Assembly (NCBI GenBank): GCA_949291395.1
Contig: CASEVW010000110.1
Span: forward strand, 1 to 42,855
DNA length: 42,855 nucleotides
Reading direction: 5' to 3'
DNA from: an uncultured Oscillospiraceae bacterium
Lineage (GTDB): Bacteria; Bacillota; Clostridia; Oscillospirales; Ruminococcaceae
Under the pieces are notes generated by a model. The model searched no databases and was not told the origin of the DNA. It saw only the letters and a program-made list of their open reading frames with translations. Shown in pieces: positions 1 to 7,904 of the stretch. The position numbers were made by a program, and so were the translations under genes. Positions within the stretch are counted from its first letter, which is position 1. Each line of letters begins with the position of its first letter.

Positions 1-870
1 CCGCTGCAGGATGTCGTTTCCGCTGGGGGTGGCCCGGTCCACCCGGGCGTTGGAGCCTTCCAGCGTGCCGCTGCCCCGGGCGTCCGCCAGAGTGCGCCAG
101 CCTTTGGCGTACCAGCTTTTCAGGATACCGTTGATGTATTTGGGGTCCTTGCTGCCGTTGCCGTGCAGCACCGCTTCCTCCACCATGGCGTCCGAGAAGC
201 CGTACTCCTCGTACCAGCGGCGGATGCACCGCTTGTCCGCCATGGTCAGACCGTCGGCGGGCAGGCCCAGAATGGCGGCGGCCTTTGCCTCCCGCTGGGC
301 CCGCTCTTTCAAGCGCAGTAGGTAATCCTCGGCCTCCTGGCCGGTGGTCACGCCCTCCTGGCTCCACCGGTCCAGCTCCCGTTCCAGCTGGCCCACCGTG
401 TGGCGGCCCTGGCTGGCGATGTGCGCCGCACACAAAAGGATCACGTCCACCGGGATGCTGTCGTTCACATACAGCGAGACCAGCCGCTGGATGTCCTTTT
501 GGCCCAGCGACTGGCCCAGATAGGCCTGGGCTTCGGTGGCAAGGGTGCTCACCATGGGGTCCCGCAGGGCGGCCATCCGCAGTTCCTCGGCGGTCAGGGG
601 CGGCTGCTTTTGGGGCGCGGGGGCGGCGGGCACGGCGCCCCGGTCCAGCTCCAGCAGGCCCACGCCGTGCCAAAAATCCAAAGCTTTCTGGGCGGCCTGC
701 ACGTTCTTTAAGGCCAGCGCGTGGGCGATGTCCTTGGGGTCGGTGCTGTGGGTGGCAAGGATATACAAAGCTACCCGCATATGGTCGCCGGTGGCACGGG
801 TCAGGTTGGTAAAGATCAGCTGGGGAACGGCGATGGAATCGCCGGTCAGGCTGGACAAACGGTAGGTCAT
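1..870 (-). CDS. DnaD-domain protein, 3' end cut by window edge
   Basis: The reading frame starts at ATG 868-870 and stays open for 290 codons to the left edge, so the C-terminus is missing. The start has an AAAGGAGCC ribosome site about ten bases upstream. The protein opens MTYRLSSLTGDSIAVP. A central region (about residues 90-190) and a second region (about 195-265) look like DnaD/DnaB-type C-terminal helical domains. The second ends in the family's YINGILKSWYAKG motif (YxxxI-x2-W type). DnaD proteins act with DnaB and DnaI in replication restart and helicase loading in Firmicutes. No phage genes are nearby, so this is probably the chromosomal copy. The dnaC/dnaI-like partner that often follows would lie outside the window. 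Confidence 0.75.
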   Translation of the reverse strand, partial: MTYRLSSLTGDSIAVPQLIFTNLTRATGDHMRVALYILATHSTDPKDIAHALALKNVQAAQKALDFWHGVGLLELDRGAVPAAPAPQKQPPLTAEELRMAALRDPMVSTLATEAQAYLGQSLGQKDIQRLVSLYVNDSIPVDVILLCAAHIASQGRHTVGQLERELDRWSQEGVTTGQEAEDYLLRLKERAQREAKAAAILGLPADGLTMADKRCIRRWYEEYGFSDAMVEEAVLHGNGSKDPKYINGILKSWYAKGWRTLADARGSGTLEGSNARVDRATPSGNDILQR

Positions 871-1035
871 AATAAAAAAGGCTCCTTTGCAGAAAAAAGC
901 GCTCCGAAAAGCGGAAAAACGGGCCCGAACACCGACCCGGTGACGAACCCATAAAATCACACCATAAAGGATACCACAAAAAACATCTTCTGGCTAGATT
1001 TTTGTGAAAAATCGGCAGAATATACGGCGCTGTAT

Positions 1036-1064
1036 TTGACAAATCCTGCCGCAGCGTGTACAGT
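1036..1064 (+). promoter_or_regulatory. Promoter of the DegV gene in the 871-1164 gap
   Basis: TTGACA at 1036-1041 is followed by 17 bases and TACAGT at 1059-1064. The transcript would carry a leader of about 95 bases. Within it, 1088-1122 can fold into a GC-rich hairpin (arms near TGCGGC and GCCGCA). Elsewhere in this 294-base gap a small inverted repeat (GATTTTT/AAAAATC, 997-1013) is seen. No gene was found. Confidence 0.6.
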
Positions 1065-1164
1065 TATTTATTAGTACCAAGCATTTTTGCGGCCGGCTTT
1101 TCCGGGAGGAAAAAGCCGCAGGCAAAACACTGCAACCGATGTTCCGTATTGGAGGATACGCCCG

Positions 1165-2016
1165 ATGAAGATCGCTATCGTGACCGACAGCAACAGCGGC
1201 ATTTTTGAAAGCGAAGCCAAAAAACTGGGGGTCTACACCCTGCCCATGCCCTTTACCGTGGACGGCGTGTGTATGTACGAAGGGGTGGACCTGACCCAGG
1301 AAGAATTTTTTAAAAAACAGCAGGCCGGGGTGGAGATCACCAGCAGCCAGCCCAGCCCGGCGGACGTGGTGGATCTGTGGGATCGGCTGCTCACAGAGTA
1401 CGATTCGCTGGTGTACATCCCCATGACCAGCGGCCTGAGCGGCTCGATGGCCACCGCCGCCATGCTGGCCCAGGAATATGACGGCCGGGTACAGGTGGTG
1501 GACAACAAGCGCATCTCGCTGCCCCAGCGCCAGTCGGTGCTGGACGCAAAGCTGCTGGCCAAAAAGGGCTTGAATGCTGTGCAGATCAAGCAGCGGCTGG
1601 AAGAGACCGGCAGCAACTACCGCATCTACCTGAGCGTGGACACCCTGAAATACTTAAAAAAGGGCGGCCGGATCACCCCGGCGGCGGCCGCCATCGGCAC
1701 CGTGCTGAACATCAAGCCGGTGCTGCAGGTGATGGACACCGGCATCGATGCCTTTGCCAAGGTGCGGGGCCTGCACCAGGCCCGGGAAAAGATGATCGAT
1801 TCCCTCTGCCAGGACCTGCTGGGCGAGTTCGACGGGATGCCCATGCATGTGGGCGTTGCCTATTCCGGCGACCCGGAGAACGGCAAAAAGTGGCAGAAGT
1901 ACGTGCAGGAGCGCTTCCCCAAATGCAAGGTGCAAAGCGCCCCCTTGAGTCTGAGCGTGGCCTGCCATACCGGCCCCGGGGCCATTGGCATCGGGTGCTT
2001 CTGGTACGAGGAGTAA
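1165..2016 (+). CDS. DegV family fatty-acid-binding protein
   Basis: This 283-residue protein matches the DegV family throughout: N-terminal MKIAIVTDSNSGI, the 'ITSSQPSP' segment, 'YIPMTSGLSGS', and 'YLKKGGRI...GTVLNIKPVL' in the middle. DegV proteins bind fatty acids; in Firmicutes the relatives FakB feed host or exogenous fatty acids to the FakA kinase. The start is ATG 1165 because GGAGGATACGCCCG lies directly before it; an in-frame ATG 78 bases upstream has no ribosome site. It is a single-gene transcript with its own promoter, and a hairpin terminator follows immediately. Which lipid it binds cannot be read from the sequence. Confidence 0.9.
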   Translation: MKIAIVTDSNSGIFESEAKKLGVYTLPMPFTVDGVCMYEGVDLTQEEFFKKQQAGVEITSSQPSPADVVDLWDRLLTEYDSLVYIPMTSGLSGSMATAAMLAQEYDGRVQVVDNKRISLPQRQSVLDAKLLAKKGLNAVQIKQRLEETGSNYRIYLSVDTLKYLKKGGRITPAAAAIGTVLNIKPVLQVMDTGIDAFAKVRGLHQAREKMIDSLCQDLLGEFDGMPMHVGVAYSGDPENGKKWQKYVQERFPKCKVQSAPLSLSVACHTGPGAIGIGCFWYEE

Positions 2017-2026
2017 ATATGACAAA

Positions 2027-2064
2027 AGCGGCTTTCCCGTGTGTTTTCGGGAAAGCCGCTTTTT
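2027..2064. terminator. Bidirectional terminator between DegV and DUF3343 genes
   Basis: A perfect 13-base stem (AGCGGCTTTCCCG at 2027-2039, complement at 2048-2060) is flanked by A and T tracts. It sits between two convergent genes and can serve both. Confidence 0.85.
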
Positions 2065-2074
2065 ACTTGCGTTT

Positions 2075-2311
2075 TTATATGATCTGTTCCAGGATGTGGG
2101 CGCCGGAAATGGCTTCCCGCCGCAGCAGGCCGTCCACCGCATTCCGGGCGGCGGGAGCGTCCCGCCAGGCAAGGCCGCACCCGGCCTTGATGCTGGGGGG
2201 CACCGGGATCAGCCGCCCGCCAAGGCCCGCCGCCAGGGCGGCCGCCTCAAAGGCCAGGGCGGCGGCGGTGGTGTCGAACACCACCACAAGCTGCAATTCC
2301 TTGGGTCTCAT
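2075..2311 (-). CDS. DUF3343 protein (putative Se/S carrier)
   Basis: This 78-residue protein opens MRPKELQLVVVFDTTAAALA and has an 'IPVPPSIKAGCGLAWR' segment, the hallmark of DUF3343: a P-rich loop followed by the conserved GCG(L/I) cysteine. DUF3343 proteins are small cytosolic proteins described as putative Se/S carriers and are tied to selenium gene clusters. Its ATG overlaps the end of the cysteine desulfurase gene by four bases (2308-2311), showing translational coupling. It is the last gene of the selD-yedF-desulfurase operon. The family is clear; the biochemical role is inferred from context. Confidence 0.85.
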   Translation of the reverse strand: MRPKELQLVVVFDTTAAALAFEAAALAAGLGGRLIPVPPSIKAGCGLAWRDAPAARNAVDGLLRREAISGAHILEQII

Positions 2312-3441
2312 GCTTCCTCCTGTGCGAGGGTGCGCATCGCCTGGATGGCGGCGTCCACCTCGTCTTCGGTGTTGAAATAGCCAAAGCTGAACCGCACCGC
2401 GCCCTGTTCCTCAGTGCCCAGGGCCTGGTGCGCCAGGGGGGCGCAGTGGGCGCCGGGCCGGGTCAGGATTCCGAAGCGCTGGGCCAGCTCGTCGCTGACG
2501 GCGGCGGAATCCCAATCGCCCAGGTTCAGCGCCACGATGGGGGCGCGCTGAGCGGCGGAAAAGTCCCCGTAACACACGACCCCCGGCAGGTCCTTCACGC
2601 CTTCATAAAAGCGGCGGGCCAGCCGGTCCTCTTTTTCCCGGATGGCGTCCAGGCCGGTCTCTTCCAGCCAGGCCAGGGCGGCGGCAAGGCCCGCCAGGCC
2701 GTGGCCGTTCAGGGTGCCCGCTTCCAACGCGGTGGGCATCTGGCGGGGATGTTCCTTGTCAAAACTGTGCACGCCGCTGCCGCCCACCATCAGGGGGGCC
2801 AGCTGGATGTGGGGCGCAAGGCACAGCCCGCCGGTGCCCTGAGGGCCCAGCAAGCCCTTGTGGCCGGTGAAGCAGAGCACGCTGATCTGCATGGCCTGCA
2901 TGTCGATGGCAAAACAGCCCGCCGTTTGGGCGGCATCCACCACAAAGGGCACGCCGTGCTTGGCGCACACCGCCCCGATGTGGGCGATGTCCAGCACATG
3001 GCCGGTCAGGTTGGAGGCATGGGTGCAGACCACCAGCCGGGTGTCAGGCCGGAAAGCCGCTTCCAACCCGGAAAGATCCACCCGGCCCGCTTTGTCCGCC
3101 GGAAGGATGGTCAGGTCGGCCCCGGTGCGGTACAAAGGCCGCAGCACACTGTTGTGTTCCAGCGCCGTGGTGATGGCGTGGCCGCCCCCAGCCAGCAGGC
3201 TGGTGATGGCGGTGTTCAGGGCCGCGGTCACATTAGGGAAAAAGGCCGCCTGTTCCGGCCCGTAGCCGTGGAACAGCCGGTCCACCCGCCGCCGGGCATC
3301 GAAAATGGTGCGCCCGGCGGCCAGGCTGGCGTCGTGGGCCCCCCGGCCGCTGTTGCCCATGCTGCCCATGGCCTGGCAGACGGCCTCGGCCACGCAGGGG
3401 GGGCGATGCAGGCTGGTGGCCGCATTGTCCAGATAGATCAC
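2308..3441 (-). CDS. Cysteine desulfurase family protein (class V aminotransferase, selenium cluster type)
   Basis: This 377-residue PLP enzyme opens MIYLDNAATSLHRP. It has 'TALEHNSVLRPLY', the PLP-binding lysine in 'FTGHKGLLGPQGTGG', and near the C-terminus 'TRPGAHCAPLAHQALGT', which carries the active-site cysteine of group II (SufS/CsdA-like) desulfurases. It resembles the subfamily typified by Enterococcus faecalis EF2568, found with SelD in selenium-dependent molybdenum hydroxylase clusters. It probably mobilises S or Se from cysteine/selenocysteine for the neighbouring YedF and DUF3343 proteins. Start and stop overlap both neighbours by four bases, so the operon is tightly coupled. Confidence 0.9.
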   Translation of the reverse strand: MIYLDNAATSLHRPPCVAEAVCQAMGSMGNSGRGAHDASLAAGRTIFDARRRVDRLFHGYGPEQAAFFPNVTAALNTAITSLLAGGGHAITTALEHNSVLRPLYRTGADLTILPADKAGRVDLSGLEAAFRPDTRLVVCTHASNLTGHVLDIAHIGAVCAKHGVPFVVDAAQTAGCFAIDMQAMQISVLCFTGHKGLLGPQGTGGLCLAPHIQLAPLMVGGSGVHSFDKEHPRQMPTALEAGTLNGHGLAGLAAALAWLEETGLDAIREKEDRLARRFYEGVKDLPGVVCYGDFSAAQRAPIVALNLGDWDSAAVSDELAQRFGILTRPGAHCAPLAHQALGTEEQGAVRFSFGYFNTEDEVDAAIQAMRTLAQEEA

Positions 3442-4055
3442 GGGCGGATCACCTTGCCCGCCTGCATCAGCTTTTCCGCAATGGCGTACATGTTGGTCAC
3501 GCTGCCCACCGCCAGCTGGTCGGTGAGGCCGTAGTGGTTCAGGCAGGTGCCGCAGGTGAGGATCTCCACGCCCTGGCTCTCCAGCAGTTTCAGGTCTGCC
3601 AGGGTGGCGGCTCCCTCCACCGAGAGCCGCGCCCCGCCGTTGTACAGCAGGATGGTGGCAGGCAGGCTGTCCTGCTCGGTGAGGGCGTAGACGAAGGCCT
3701 TCATCAGGGCCTTGCCCAGCACCGAGTCGCCGCCGCCCATCTCGTCGCTGGAAAGCACCACCACCGTGCCGCTGGACCGGGCGGCCGGGATGCAGGCGGC
3801 GGGGGCCTCCGGGGCGGGGGAGGCAAGGCTCTCTTCGCTCAGAGCCAGCACTACCTCATAATGGGTGGGGCTGATGGTGCGGCTTTCGGCGGGCAGGTGT
3901 TTCTGCCCGGCCATCTTCAGCAGATTCTGCACGGCGATGGGATTGTCCACCGCAACGGTCACGGTGTCGCCGGCGGTCATCTGGGCCAGGATCTTTTTGG
4001 TCTCCACAACGGGGATAGGGCACTGCTTGCCCCGGGCATCCAACTGATACTGCAT
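3438..4055 (-). CDS. yedF: YedF selenium metabolism protein (TusA + DsrE-like)
   Basis: The 205 residues hold two domains. Residues 1-70 are TusA-like, with the CPxP motif in 'ARGKQCPIPVVETKK', whose cysteine carries persulfide or perselenide. After an Ala/Pro linker (about 75-95), residues 97-205 form a DsrE-like domain ('VVVLSSDEMGGGDSVLGKAL', 'EILTCGTCLNHYGL'). This fusion is the YedF family, which co-occurs with selD. The start is 28 bases downstream of selD with a weak GAGG ribosome site. The four-base overlap with the desulfurase suggests direct hand-over of S/Se between the two products. Confidence 0.9.
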   Translation of the reverse strand: MQYQLDARGKQCPIPVVETKKILAQMTAGDTVTVAVDNPIAVQNLLKMAGQKHLPAESRTISPTHYEVVLALSEESLASPAPEAPAACIPAARSSGTVVVLSSDEMGGGDSVLGKALMKAFVYALTEQDSLPATILLYNGGARLSVEGAATLADLKLLESQGVEILTCGTCLNHYGLTDQLAVGSVTNMYAIAEKLMQAGKVIRP

Positions 4056-4083
4056 CGAAAAAACCTCGCTTTTGCTTAAAAAA

Positions 4084-5118
4084 TTATCGTACCACCCGGA
4101 TCATGCCGGGCTCTTCCGCCGTCACCTGGCCGATCAGGCCGCAGGGCAGCCCCAGGGCCTGGATGGCGGCCAGGGCTTCATTAGCCTGTTCGGCGGGCAG
4201 GCTCACCAGCAGGCCGCCGGAGGTCTGGGGGTCGAAGAGCAGCTCCTCCACGGCAAAGGGAGCGCCCTCGAATACCACCTTGCCTTCCAGGTGGTTCCGG
4301 TTGCGCTGGGCGGCGGCGGTGAGCAGGAACTCATCCGCATAGTCCAGCGCCTGGGGGATGCGGGGCAGAGCCTCCCAATGGAGCAGCGCCCCGCAGCGGC
4401 CGCCCAGCATCTCGTTCAGGTGGCCCAGCAGGCCGAACCCGGTCACGTCGGTGCAGGCGTGCACCCCAAAGGGGGCCAGGGCCTCGCTGGCGTATTTGTT
4501 CAGGGTGGTCATGCTTTGGATGGCGGCATCCAGGGCTTCGGCGCTGGCTTCGCCCACCCGGCTGGCGGTGCACACGATGCCCACCCCCAGGGGCTTTGTC
4601 AGCAGCAGGGCATCCCCCGGCTGGCAGGCGTTGTTTTGCAGCACCTTGTCCGGATGCAGGATGCCGGTGACCGACAGGCCGTACTTCACGTCACTGTCCG
4701 CGATAGAGTGGCCGCCGGCCAGCACGCCGCCCGCTTCCCGCACCTTTTCCGCACCGCCCTGCAGGATGCGGCCCAGGATGTTCAGGTCCATCTGTTCCGG
4801 GAAACAGACGATGTTCAGGGCAGTCTTTACCGTGCCGCCCATGGCGTAGATGTCGCTGAGGGCGTTGGCCGCCGCGATCTGGCCGAACAGATAGGGGTCC
4901 TCCACCATGGGCGGGAAAAAGTCGAGAGTCTGCACCATGGCGATGTCGTCGGTGAGCTTGTACACCGCCGCGTCGTCCGAGTGGTCAAAGCCCACCAGCA
5001 GGTTGGGGTCGGAAAAAGGGGGCAGTTTGTCCAGCACATGGGCCAGGGCGCCGGGGCCCAGTTTGGCGGTGCAGCCGCCGCCCTTGCAGAACACGATGGG
5101 TTGTTCATTCATACGCAT
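4084..5118 (-). CDS. selD: Selenide, water dikinase SelD
   Basis: SelD makes selenophosphate from selenide and ATP in the cytosol. The 344-residue protein keeps the family's features: '[13 protein letters not shown]' near the N-terminus, with Cys16 and Lys19 matching the catalytic Cys17 and Lys20 of E. coli, '[11 protein letters not shown]', '[26 protein letters not shown]', 'LAGGHSI' and 'DPQTSGGLL'. The catalytic position is an ordinary TGC codon, not a TGA selenocysteine, and the second cysteine of the usual CGC is Ala. I chose ATG 5116-5118 because AAGGAG sits five bases upstream; ATG 5110-5112 would be eleven away. It leads the selenium operon; selA, selB and selC are not in this window. 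Confidence 0.93.
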   Translation of the reverse strand: MRMNEQPIVFCKGGGCTAKLGPGALAHVLDKLPPFSDPNLLVGFDHSDDAAVYKLTDDIAMVQTLDFFPPMVEDPYLFGQIAAANALSDIYAMGGTVKTALNIVCFPEQMDLNILGRILQGGAEKVREAGGVLAGGHSIADSDVKYGLSVTGILHPDKVLQNNACQPGDALLLTKPLGVGIVCTASRVGEASAEALDAAIQSMTTLNKYASEALAPFGVHACTDVTGFGLLGHLNEMLGGRCGALLHWEALPRIPQALDYADEFLLTAAAQRNRNHLEGKVVFEGAPFAVEELLFDPQTSGGLLVSLPAEQANEALAAIQALGLPCGLIGQVTAEEPGMIRVVR

Positions 5119-5266
5119 AACGCTCCTTGCAAAAAGGGCCCGCCGGGAATGTGGCAACAAACCGGGCGGGCCGGAACAGTATTACTTTCTCTTTTATAAG
5201 GATAAAACGAACCGGCCAAAAAGTAAAGAGGGAAACGCCGGAACAGGAGAGAACGGCGGCCCGTTG

Positions 5267-5743
5267 TTATGCCTGTTCGGCGGGCAGGGTTTTCTCCATG
5301 GCGTAGTTCACCAAAACCTGGCCCCGCAGCGGCACCTGCTGGCGGCGCAGGATGGTGTAGCCCCGCCGTTCAAAAAAGGGCTTGGCGGTGATGGACGCGT
5401 GCACCGTCACCCGGGCAAGGCCCAGGGCCGCTGCCCGCTGCTCCATGGCGGCGCAGAGGGCGCTGGCGGCGCCCCTGCCCTGAAAGTCCTTGTGGACGAA
5501 CAGATGGTCCAGGTAGCCGGTGTCATCCATGCTGGCGTACCCCAGGATCTGGCCGTTTTCCTCCGCCACCAGGGTGAACAGGCTGGCGAAAAAATCCGGC
5601 CCCTCGGCCAGGCGCTGCTGCCCTGCCGCCCAGGTTTCGATCTGAGGGGCAGAGTAGTCCCGGCGGTTGACGGTGCGCACGGTATCCCCAAAAAGCTGGG
5701 CGAGGGCCTGCCGGTCCCCGCTTTGATAAGGCCGCAGCTGCAT
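5267..5743 (-). CDS. GNAT family N-acetyltransferase (YafP-like)
   Basis: This 158-residue protein opens MQLRPYQSGDRQALAQLF and has 'DTVRTVNRRDYSAPQIETWA', typical of the YafP-like branch. The acetyl-CoA loop is 'KDFQGRGAASALC' (Q-x-x-G-x-G/A). It ends in a 'FFERRGYTILRRQ' strand usual for GNATs. The start is set by AAGGAG seven bases before ATG 5741-5743. It lies downstream of pyk but is separated by a terminator, so it is probably mostly transcribed on its own or by readthrough. The substrate is unknown. Confidence 0.85.
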   Translation of the reverse strand: MQLRPYQSGDRQALAQLFGDTVRTVNRRDYSAPQIETWAAGQQRLAEGPDFFASLFTLVAEENGQILGYASMDDTGYLDHLFVHKDFQGRGAASALCAAMEQRAAALGLARVTVHASITAKPFFERRGYTILRRQQVPLRGQVLVNYAMEKTLPAEQA

Positions 5744-5772
5744 AAAAGAACTCCTTTCTTTCGTTCCAAAAC

Positions 5773-5804
5773 AAAAGAGCCCCGGCAACTGCCAGGGCTC
5801 TTTT
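5773..5804 (-). terminator. Terminator after pyk
   Basis: The stem AAAAGAGCCC (5773-5782) pairs with GGGCTCTTTT (5795-5804) around a GGC/GCC inner pair. It lies 24 bases past the pyk stop and before the GNAT ribosome site. Confidence 0.8.
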
Positions 5805-5827
5805 TGTAAAAACGCTTGAAACGTTTA

Positions 5828-7570
5828 TCAGACAGGCATGTTCTGGATGGTGCCGCGCACGCAGTCCACAGAGACCATGGTCTCGTCCTTCAGCATGCGG
5901 GTGGCGTTGGTCACGCCCACAACAACAGCCTTGCCCAGAGCCAGGCCGGCAATGGCGGCGTGGCTGTTCAGGCCGGCTTCCTCAACGATCACGGCGCTGG
6001 CCTCACGCATGTAGGGCAGCATCTCGTTGTTGGTGAAGGGGACCACCAGCACACAGCCGTGCTTGAACTTGCTGGCAACTTCCTCGGCGTTGCGGCAGAT
6101 GCACAGGGGGCCTTTGGCGTTCTGGCTGCCGATGCCCACACCGCTGGCCAGGAACTCGCCTACCATGTGGACCTTGATCATGTTGGTGGTACCGGAGATG
6201 CCAACGGGAACGCCGGCGGTAACGACCACCAGGTCGCCGCTGTGCAGCAGGCCGTGCTCCACAGAAGCCTTAACAGACAGATCCACCAGCTCGTCGGTGT
6301 TGTTGGCGTAAGGCATCAGGATGGGATGCACGCCCCAGCTCAGGGCCAGGTGGCGCTGGGTCTGCTCGTCCAGCACGCAGGCGATGATGGGGGTCTCGGG
6401 ACGGCCCTTGCTCAGCAGGCGGGCGGTCTCGCCGCTCTTGCTCACGGTGATGATGGCGGTGGCCTTGATGTCGGAAGCGGTGGTGCAGGCGGCGTGGGCG
6501 GTGGCAGCGGCGATGCTCAGGCGGTTCTCCAGAGGAGCCTTGCGCATGTGCTCGATGTAGCTGGAATCGCTCTCGGTGCGGGCGGCGATGGCAGCCATGG
6601 TGCTCACGGCCTCCACAGGGTACTTGCCGGCAGCGGTCTCACCGCTCAGCATGATGGCGCTGGTGCCGTCGTAGATGGCGTTGGCCACGTCGGTGATCTC
6701 GGCACGGGTGGGGCGGGGGTTCTCCATCATGCTCTCCAGCATCTGGGTAGCGGTGATAACGGGCTTGCCGGCGGAGAAGCTGTGGAAGATGATGTCCTTC
6801 TGGATCATGGGGATCTCGGTGAAGTCGATCTCCACGCCCATGTCGCCGCGGGCGACCATCACGCCGTCGGCAGCGGCCAGGATCTCGTCGATGTTGTCGA
6901 TGCCTTCCCGGTTCTCGATCTTGGCGATGATGCGGATGGGGGACTGGTGCTCATTCAGCAGGCGGCGGATGTCCTGGATGTCCTGGGCATTGCGGGTGAA
7001 GCTGGCGGCGATGAAGTCGTAGCCGTTCTCAATGCCGAACAGGATGTCCTCTTTGTCCTTCTGGCTCAGGTAAGGCATGGACAGGGAAACGCCGGGCACG
7101 TTTACACCCTTGTTGTTGCTGATGGGACCGCTGTTGTTCACCAGGCACTCGATGTCGGTGTGGGTCACGCTGGTAACGGTCATGCTGATGAGGCCGTCGG
7201 CCAGCAGGATGGTGCTGCCCACGGATACGTCGCCGGGCAGATCCTTATAGGTGATGGAGCAGATGTCCTTGTTGCCCTCCACCTCACGGGTGGTCAGGGT
7301 GAACTTCTGGCCGGCTTCCAGCTTGGTCTTGCCGCCGGCGAACTGCTTCAGGCGGATCTCAGGGCCCTTGGTGTCCAGCAGGGTGGCAACGGGCATGTTC
7401 AGCTCGGTGCGCAGCTTCTCCAGCTTTTCCAGGCGGCCCTTGTGCTCCTCGTAGCTGCCGTGGGAGAAGTTGAAACGGGCAATGTTCATGCCGGCCAGGA
7501 TCATATCCCGCATTACGCCCTCTTTATCGGTAGAGGGGCCTAAGGTGCAAATGATTTTTGTTTTACGCAT
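5828..7570 (-). CDS. pyk: Pyruvate kinase with C-terminal PEP-utiliser domain
   Basis: Pyruvate kinase makes pyruvate and ATP from PEP and ADP, the last step of glycolysis. At 580 residues this is the long form. The barrel opens MRKTKIICTLGPSTDKEG and carries 'MVARGDMGVEI', the substrate motif 'ITATQMLESM' and 'AIMLSGETAAGKYPVEAV'. The last ~100 residues are the extra PEP-utiliser mobile domain seen in Bacillus-type enzymes. Its phospho-histidine motif reads 'LNSHAAIAGLALGKAVVVG', with Asn where Thr is usual before SHAA. AGGAGG precedes the ATG by nine bases. A strong promoter and two leader hairpins lie upstream. Codon use is that of a highly expressed gene. Confidence 0.97.
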   Translation of the reverse strand: MRKTKIICTLGPSTDKEGVMRDMILAGMNIARFNFSHGSYEEHKGRLEKLEKLRTELNMPVATLLDTKGPEIRLKQFAGGKTKLEAGQKFTLTTREVEGNKDICSITYKDLPGDVSVGSTILLADGLISMTVTSVTHTDIECLVNNSGPISNNKGVNVPGVSLSMPYLSQKDKEDILFGIENGYDFIAASFTRNAQDIQDIRRLLNEHQSPIRIIAKIENREGIDNIDEILAAADGVMVARGDMGVEIDFTEIPMIQKDIIFHSFSAGKPVITATQMLESMMENPRPTRAEITDVANAIYDGTSAIMLSGETAAGKYPVEAVSTMAAIAARTESDSSYIEHMRKAPLENRLSIAAATAHAACTTASDIKATAIITVSKSGETARLLSKGRPETPIIACVLDEQTQRHLALSWGVHPILMPYANNTDELVDLSVKASVEHGLLHSGDLVVVTAGVPVGISGTTNMIKVHMVGEFLASGVGIGSQNAKGPLCICRNAEEVASKFKHGCVLVVPFTNNEMLPYMREASAVIVEEAGLNSHAAIAGLALGKAVVVGVTNATRMLKDETMVSVDCVRGTIQNMPV

Positions 7571-7610
7571 CCGTAAAATCCTCCTAAACTCTCATCTCTT
7601 TCTCTATCGG

Positions 7611-7664
7611 CACATTTTGCAAAAAACAAAATGTGGTAAACGCCAACAACGTGCCTCGCACGTT
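7611..7664 (-). promoter_or_regulatory. Two hairpins in the pyk 5' leader
   Basis: Between the pyk promoter and its ribosome site are two perfect inverted repeats: AACGTGC-CTC-GCACGTT (7648-7664), at the predicted transcript start, and CACATTTTG/CAAAATGTG (7611-7619 and 7627-7635). They could stabilise the transcript's 5' end or act as protein sites. Neither is followed by a U tract. Confidence 0.5.
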
Positions 7665-7673
7665 CCGCCCTAT

Positions 7674-7702
7674 ATTATATAATAAAAATGCCTATCATGC
7701 AA
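7674..7702 (-). promoter_or_regulatory. pyk promoter
   Basis: On the minus strand, TTGCAT (7697-7702), 17 bases, then TATAAT (7674-7679). It lies in the 334-base divergent region 7571-7904, which holds no gene. Confidence 0.75.
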
Positions 7703-7796
7703 AGGGGAATCCAAGTTTCCCAAAAGAATATGCAATCGTGACAATAGAACAAAAAAATAACGAAATATTTTGATGCAATATTTTAAATGCCTACCC

Positions 7797-7825
7797 TTAA
7801 CTTTACGCTGTTTTTACGATATAAT
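7797..7825 (+). promoter_or_regulatory. deoB promoter
   Basis: TTAACT (7797-7802), 17 bases, then TATAAT (7820-7825), giving a leader of about 70 bases to the deoB start. Confidence 0.65.
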
Positions 7826-7904
7826 AAAGGCACGGTGTGAAGATCGTGCGCAAAAAGCACAAAATAAATAGAATAATATAATGAATAAAGGAGGCGGACC
7901 AGAT

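Noticed and set aside
285..812. Pro/Gly/Arg-rich plus-strand frame at the left edge
   Set aside because: Lies opposite the DnaD-domain gene, whose protein sequence is well supported.
1..870. DnaD-domain gene as evidence of a prophage
   Set aside because: No integrase, terminase, capsid or other phage genes follow; chromosomal DnaD proteins are usual in Firmicutes.
1087..1164. 26-residue N-terminal extension of DegV
   Set aside because: No ribosome site; GGAGGATA precedes the internal ATG that gives the standard DegV N-terminus.
2428..3534. 368-codon plus-strand frame across the desulfurase gene
   Set aside because: Shadow of the desulfurase gene, Gly/Gln/Ala/His-rich, no family resemblance.
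5082..5112. In-frame TGA selenocysteine in selD
   Set aside because: The codons are TGC; no TGA is present at the catalytic position.
5816..7543. 575-codon open frame on the plus strand opposite pyk
   Set aside because: It is a Gly/His/Val/Ala-rich shadow of the pyk gene with no ribosome site; pyk has full domain support.
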